Assembly (NCBI GenBank): GCA_025266875.1
Contig: JALLLT010000049.1
Span: 186,001-250,000, forward strand
Reading direction: 5' to 3'
Source: Fennellomyces sp. T-0311
Lineage: Eukaryota > Mucoromycota > Mucoromycetes > Mucorales > Lichtheimiaceae
DNA length: 64,000 nucleotides
Below the pieces are notes generated by a model. It did no database searches and had not been told where the DNA came from. It saw only the letters and a list, made by a program, of their open reading frames with translations. The stretch's first letter is position 1. Each line of letters begins with the position of its first letter. Below, in pieces: positions 58,666 through 64,000 of the stretch. Position numbers and translations under genes: made by a program.

Positions 58666-60650
58666 ACAATCCTTTCATCTAACTAGGATATTATTATTAT
58701 TAGACTACATACTGCGTAATCGAGAAAAAGTGGAATAACTTGTTTAAGCTTATGACGCCATCAACGGATCATTGATTTGCACGCGCCATGATCAAGTACA
58801 AAATATGTGAGCTTACATGGATACACGACTTTGATAAATATAGTACATAGAAGGTGTGCAATCAAATATTCACCCGTGCTATTTGACGCGTTATCACCAA
58901 TGCCGGCAGTCCAGCTAAAAATAGCTCAGCTGAGCTATTTACATATTAACACAAAGCATCCGTGATAGCCACAAACAAAGATTATAAAAGAAGAGGCTAA
59001 TATCGAAAATGTCAAATTTGGGAATACATATTTGGGCTGCAAGTGGGGTAAAGATATACCAAAAATACGGTTGGCACTATGATTGGTTCCACACACAAAC
59101 AAATTAAAAAATGCGCGTATACATACCGAAATTTTGCCGAGAATGTTTAAAGTTGGATAAAAATAGCGTATGAAAATATTTGGGTTGATCCGTATGTTCG
59201 GGTCGTTTACAGACAAAATCTATGCGGCGCTAGCTGAGTCATCAAGCTGTGTAACATCGAACGCGCACCAACCATTTGTTTGCTAGGGCCAACGGTTATC
59301 GAAAGATTATTTTACTTTTGCATGAATTGGCACCACGCGACAAAATATACGTGTGAGGATTAGAACAAAATTAATTGACAAATTACGTCATTGCCGCCCT
59401 TATTTCATAATACAGCTCAAAGGGGGAAAAATGAGGTCAGCCATTAGTGGCAATACCTTGTTCATACTCCCCAAACGAGCAACCAAGAGGCTGTACCACG
59501 AAAACACAAGAGGGAATCTAATCTCACGGATCAGAAAGTAGGATTACACAAGAATCGGTTCCGGTACGGAATAAAGTTAAGCAAAAGAGGAAAAAGTGGG
59601 ATGGTCAAAGCGTTGGGTGATGACACCATACAGGCCACGTTGTTTTTGCTCTCATGTCCATTTGCGGCAATCATGACATCATGTACTACATTCCAGGCAA
59701 TGACGATTTGTTCTCAACCTTAATAAGGCAAACCATGACATCATTGTGCATTGGAAGGGGCGTGATGATGCCATGATTCCGGGATGCACACTTCTTTACG
59801 TTTTACCACTTTCCTGACGTAATGGGCTATCACTTTGGCGTTTTTCTTTCGCCGCGCTACCCCTTCGTTCCGTAGCGGGCATTATTACACATCAAACACT
59901 CTACGCCTTATCATCATTCGTCCGCTCATACCAAGAAAAACTCTTGGCATTTTTTAAACAGTATTAATTTAAAAGAACAAGGGAGGATCGTATATTTCCT
60001 GGTATGGGAATAAAAAGGTGGCGTCAGAACAAAAGAGAGAGAGAGAGCAAAGGGAAAAAAGAAAAAGAGAAAGAGAGGAAAAAAAAGATTTGCGAAAGAG
60101 CGAAAGTGGGTGGTCCTTTTATACTGTTCGGGCGAAGGAACAATGTGCATAAATGGCTTGACTGGCTAATAGGAAGCCACGTGTAGAGCCAAATAAAAAA
60201 AACAAGATCGATCGCATCCAGCTCCTTGGCAACAAAAAGAGCAAAGAACCGATCGATGGATTATGTGGTCGATGCAAGCTAAATTTAAAAATAGATTTCC
60301 CCAAGAAACACACAAACCACCCAACGCACAGGCACGGAATCAGGCGGGTCATAGGGACAAAAAAAGATCACAAAAACATTCCTCGTTACCAATGAAATCC
60401 AGTTCTCGGAACAGCCGGTGTGTCGGCTCAAGTCGGCGGCGGTGTCCCGACGTAACATTACACAAGCAGACGTGGACTGGTGCCCAGGTGGCACAAGGAA
60501 AGAACGTTGCCATGGAAACTTTACGCGTCGTTCTGCGGTTGTTGCGTGGTAGCGGGTGACGACAAAGCGATGATCAGAAAAGGGGTTGGAGCGGATGCGG
60601 GGGTAAAATGATGGAAATGAAAGTGGCACGTACGTTAACACACATGCACT
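58666..60650. other. Intergenic region right of CACTA-2
   Basis: About 2 kb without a convincing gene. It includes a purine-rich run (AAGAGAGAGAGAGAGCAAAG onward, 60028-60095) and a (A/C)-rich stretch nearer the next gene. Short frames lack domains. Confidence 0.5.
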
Positions 60651-60790
60651 ATGCAGGGTGATGCGATCCTCGCCAAAAATGCAAACTTACGTAGGCCATA
60701 TTTAGCTCGTGTGTACAAGGTTACACTAGAAGGGCGTCATGTTCCAAATGCGGATGGTTACTCCTGTACGACAACCCTTTTCTTCAAGCA

Positions 60791-60920
60791 TATATATACA
60801 GGGTGTGTTTTCTTTCCCTCCACCCCGATATTGCAGTCTTCATCCTTTACTTTGCTTTTTCCACACACACACTCACACACACAAACTCACAACACTTTTT
60901 TTTCATATCACACAACAAAC
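60791..60920 (+). promoter_or_regulatory. TATA box and CT/CA-rich leader of the coiled-coil gene
   Basis: TATATATACA at 60791-60800 lies 121 bp before the ATG at 60921. Between them are a pyrimidine-rich run (TTTTCTTTCCCTCCACCCCG) and CACACA repeats, ending CACACAACAAACATG. This argues that the in-frame ATG at 60651 is upstream of the transcription start and not used. Confidence 0.55.
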
Positions 60921-61634
60921 ATGCCTTCAGCAGTCGTCTCTTCACAACAAAGCAAGACCTTCAAGTGGGCTCCACAACGCGTTAAAACCGGACGCGTGCA
61001 CAAGCGCACGGGCTCTGCATCCTCACCCCGCAGCGTGTCTTCCAAGAAACCAGCCTCAACACCAACCAATGAAATTGCTCGCTTGGAATCCGAAATCACT
61101 TTCACGTATGACGCCTTTGCCACGGTCTCGGTTATGTTCGACAGTCTTCAGCACGCGTACGCAAGTAGCAAGGCCGAGATGGACAAGTCACGAAACGAAA
61201 CACGACTCAGCGAAAAGGAAAAGGAACTATTGGCTGCGTACGACGATCTGGGTCTTCAGGTGGTACATTTGGAACGCCAGGTAGTCAAGCTCGAAAAACG
61301 ATTGGCTGAGCTCCGATCAACTACACCCGTGCCAGAAGCGGTGCCAGAAGAAGCCACTCCAGCCTTAGAGATGCCCTCACCCACCTTATCGCTGCACCTG
61401 AGCCACTCATCGACCGAGTACTATTCCGAAAACTCGGATGCGTGCTTCTATCCTTCGCCACCCGTGCAGGCAGCACCCTTGGTCAACGATCCTACTCTTT
61501 TCTGCGATTACTCTATGATCCAGCCACCACAGCAGTACATCTATCCTTCATTCGACAATATGTTCATTCCAACCACCACCAGCCCATATTACTATCAGTC
61601 TGCATGGCCCATGCAACAGCCGGTTCAGTTCTAA
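60921..61634 (+). CDS. Coiled-coil protein with Pro/Tyr/Gln-rich tail, unrecognised
   Basis: An intronless frame of 237 residues from the ATG at 60921. The N-terminal 50 residues are basic and Ser-rich (KWAPQRVKTGRVHKRTGS). A long helix follows from about residue 50 to 135, ending in a leucine-zipper-like heptad stretch (LGLQVVHLERQVVKLEKRL), which suggests dimerisation. No bZIP basic region is visible immediately before it. The C-terminal half is low-complexity, rich in Pro, Ser, Tyr and Gln (PPQQYIYPSFDNMF), like fungal activation domains. Candidate roles are a transcription co-factor or scaffold; no family assigned. Strong upstream TATA and CT tract suggest good expression. Confidence 0.7.
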   Translation: MPSAVVSSQQSKTFKWAPQRVKTGRVHKRTGSASSPRSVSSKKPASTPTNEIARLESEITFTYDAFATVSVMFDSLQHAYASSKAEMDKSRNETRLSEKEKELLAAYDDLGLQVVHLERQVVKLEKRLAELRSTTPVPEAVPEEATPALEMPSPTLSLHLSHSSTEYYSENSDACFYPSPPVQAAPLVNDPTLFCDYSMIQPPQQYIYPSFDNMFIPTTTSPYYYQSAWPMQQPVQF

Positions 61635-61993
61635 GCCAATGATTTCTATGCATCCTCCTCCTCCTCGTTTATGCAATTTTCTTTTTCATAATTCCATGCG
61701 CATATCACACACACACACACACACATCATTTCTCATTCACATTTTTTGCACGATACCTCATTCAGATTTAAAAACCATTCAAAAAAAAAAAGATACCCTA
61801 GTTATTAGCATTAATCACTACAAAAAATTCAAAATCCTCCAATGTATAAAAGTTTTTTTATGATACCCGCAAATATATTGCTTATTTTCATTTTGACATT
61901 TCATTTGGGCTTTTTTTAGAAGCAGCCATGTTGGTAAATAGCTCCTTTTATGATATCACGTTACAAAGGCCCCTTAATGTCGTCATATTTGCC
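61635..61993. other. Convergent 3' region
   Basis: About 360 bp between the stop codons of two converging genes, AT-rich with a (CA)n run near 61708-61724. Presumably contains both polyadenylation regions. Confidence 0.5.
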
Positions 61994-63159
61994 TTATGAA
62001 GAAAAGATATCCGCCAGATGAGCAGCGATCAACGACAGGGATTTATGGTAATGCGGGGTTTCTGGCACTGGCATTTGGAAGAATCCGTGGACCGTACCGA
62101 GAACACGGATTGCGACTGTTTCGACACCTGCCGCCATCAATTTGGTTGCATAAGCCTCTCCCTCATCGCGGAGCACGTCACAATCGGCTGTGAGCACCAG
62201 AGCCGGCGGCAATCCAGACAGATCGTCGCATAGCAGCGGCGAAATCAACGGGTCCGGCGAGCTTGTCTTGCCACAATAGGCGAACGTGGCCGTTTCCACC
62301 TGCACCAAGGATAATCCATAAAGGGGTGTAACACCATACCGTTTGACACTGTCATACGTTTCGCGCAATTGGCCATCGGCGGTCATGGGGTACATCATAA
62401 TTTGGGTCTTGATGATATCGACACAGCCACGTTGTTTGGCAAGCACTGTTGCCTCAAAATCAGCCAAAGCACAAAATTGACGGAAAATGAGAAATATTTA
62501 CTGCAAACGGCAGTGGCGAGGTTGCCACCTGCAGAGTCACCTGCGACAGCTAGCTTCTCCGGGTTCACGTGGACAGATGCGCCCTGCTTGGCCATCCAGC
62601 TAACTACGCCATAGCATTCCTCCAAGGCGATTGGATACTGGACCTCAGGAGACTTTGAATACTCTACATACACCACTGCTGTACGTGACCGCAGCGCAAG
62701 CTTCACTCCTTGCTTTAATGGCTGCTGTTGCATTTGGAGCATATGAAAAAGAAGGTACTTACGTCGGCCGTGGCCTTTAGAAACGTGTCCTTATCCCCGA
62801 AAATAAATCCACCGCCATGGCTAGGAAGCTGGTTAGCTACCATCGTTTTCTGCGTATGGATTACTTCTGACAACTCACAAGAACACGACACCAGGCAACA
62901 TTTCGGTCTCTGTGCCTGGTGGTCGGATGATCCGTACTTCGACGTGCTTGCCATCGCCAAAGGGTATCTGCTTATCGTAACAGATGACCTCGGGGACTTT
63001 GCCCCGCTGCTGGAGCGCGAATCCATCGAGCTGAATCCGCAGCTCAGGCAGTGGGATGTTGACGTGGTCCGGGGGGTTGGATCCGAACGCCATTGCCGCG
63101 GCCACATAGACGGGGTGAAGCCGACTGTAGTCTTCTTGGATAGCAGGGTCAATAGTCAT
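61994..63159 (-). CDS. HSL-family alpha/beta-hydrolase (esterase/lipase)
   Basis: Four exons (63159-62879, 62820-62763, 62724-62502, 62445-61994) give 337 residues. The protein starts MTIDPAIQEDYSRLHPVY. The oxyanion-hole motif HGGGFIFGD spans the first junction, where the splice joins GVVF to FHGGG. The nucleophile elbow is VAGDSAGGN (Ser), followed by the acid in DCDVLRDEGEAYA and the His in GTVHGF. These define the hormone-sensitive-lipase (alpha/beta-hydrolase_3) family, which hydrolyses short acyl esters. There is no signal peptide, so it is probably intracellular. The length is normal for the family. The frame is intact across all junctions. Confidence 0.9.
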
Positions 63160-64000
63160 ACGTGAGAGAAAGAAAGAGGAAGAAAAGCAAGAAAAATAAA
63201 CATGCGACTTATTGGGCTTCTTATACCATGCAGGCCACTCCCTGCTTCTAAGGCTATTTTTGCCTTGCAGCTATGGTGTATGTGTGTGTGTGTGTGTGTG
63301 CGTGGGGAGCCATGTCTATTGTCATGTGAGGATCTATTCTTGGAAGCTTGAAGGAGTCTAGGGTCTTCGGGTGCGAGGGACGAAGGAGAGGGGGGATGGA
63401 TCGTCGGCACTGTCGACAATTGAAACGGCAAGGAACGGATTGTATGGGCGTAAAAGACTGCATCCAGGCGGCGCAACGATAAAGAGAACCAAGGGATGCA
63501 TGAAAGAGTCCCATGGCACGAAGTGTGTCTTCATCAGGGAAATGCTGGCAAAATGGGAGGTCGGAGACTCAGGATGCTTGCCCAAAGTCACGGTTTTGCA
63601 CTGAGTTGTCAACTGTGTGATTCTTGCTTTAGAGAGCTCTTGTATTTTTTTTTGCGCACCATTTCCAAAAGTAAGGTTTCGTTCTGTCACGACGCGAGTC
63701 CCTTGCAAGCCTCTTTTGGAAAACTAATGTCCATCTCTAGCAGATTACACCCTTTCCTTTAAATTAAAAAAAGCATGAACGCGAGCCACGAAAGCTCACT
63801 GTCTTTACAGTCAAACAACGCAGGTAAAAAGGGAAATCAAACAGTGGCTGCGAAAGCAAGACTCACGCCAGGTCGCTAGGATTAGCATTATCCTCAGAAA
63901 CACAGCACCCATTGCATTATACCTGGGTTTTCTGGTTCATGCACCGTCTACCAAAAGCCAAAATTAAGGATTACGAGGGCAGCATGAAGCGCATTGCAGC
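63160..64000. other. Upstream region of the esterase and window end
   Basis: About 840 bp with a (TG)n tract at 63277-63301 just upstream of the esterase start and no recognised gene. The short minus-strand frames here are low-complexity or domain-free. Confidence 0.45.

Noticed and set aside
60651..60920. Upstream in-frame ATG of the coiled-coil gene
   Set aside because: A TATA element and pyrimidine leader lie between it and 60921, so it is probably not transcribed.

Overview
This window looks like a chromosomal segment of an early-diverging filamentous fungus, most likely Mucoromycota (Mucorales-type). The evidence is many short GT-AG introns of about 45-80 nt, a mix of conserved eukaryotic housekeeping genes, and heavy, partly nested DNA-transposon load. 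The genus cannot be fixed from sequence alone.

Layout. (1) 0-9 kb: three paralogous HET-domain (heterokaryon-incompatibility type) genes, one leftward and cut by the window edge, two rightward. (2) 9-11 kb: two ordinary genes, a 42-residue OST4 oligosaccharyltransferase subunit that is easily missed, and a five-exon universal-stress-protein gene. (3) 11.8-14.1 kb: an 11-exon leftward gene with a PD-(D/E)XK nuclease-like signature that I could splice into one continuous 550-residue frame. (4) 15.2-17.5 kb: a decayed PIF/Harbinger transposon carrying both of its characteristic genes, convergent and frameshifted. (5) 17.9-19.0 kb: a near-perfect 323-bp tandem repeat, 3.5 copies. (6) 19.1-29.3 kb: two inverted arms of about 755 bp bracketing a second PD-(D/E)XK-like gene and a complete-ended but inactivated CACTA (EnSpm) transposon with TGT target-site duplications. 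(7) 30.3-32.1 kb: an F-box/LRR pseudogene holding a 202-bp MITE. (8) 33.7-41.5 kb: two intact metabolic genes, a mitochondrial-type hydroxyacid-oxoacid transhydrogenase and a SulP sulfate permease with STAS domain, separated by an apparently intact Tc1/mariner element. (9) 41.5-53.3 kb: gene-poor, with a retrotransposon gag-like remnant, one small secreted, probably GPI-anchored protein and degenerate ORFs. (10) 53.3-58.7 kb: a second CACTA element with ACA duplications whose transposase splices into an uninterrupted 1034-residue frame. (11) 60.9-63.2 kb: a coiled-coil, Pro/Tyr-rich protein and an HSL-family esterase.

How the parts relate. Both CACTA elements use the same plan: a zinc-finger transposase divergently paired with a basic accessory protein across a very short shared spacer. 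One is broken and the other looks intact. The two PD-(D/E)XK-like genes share a C-terminal pattern and appear to be members of one expanded family, the second lying between the inverted arms. The HET trio, the repeat-flanked nuclease-like gene and the F-box pseudogene are the accessory, fast-evolving part of the window. OST4, USP, the transhydrogenase, the permease and the esterase are the stable part.

Exon coordinates were assigned by hand from splice consensus and frame continuity; they are inferences, not transcript evidence.
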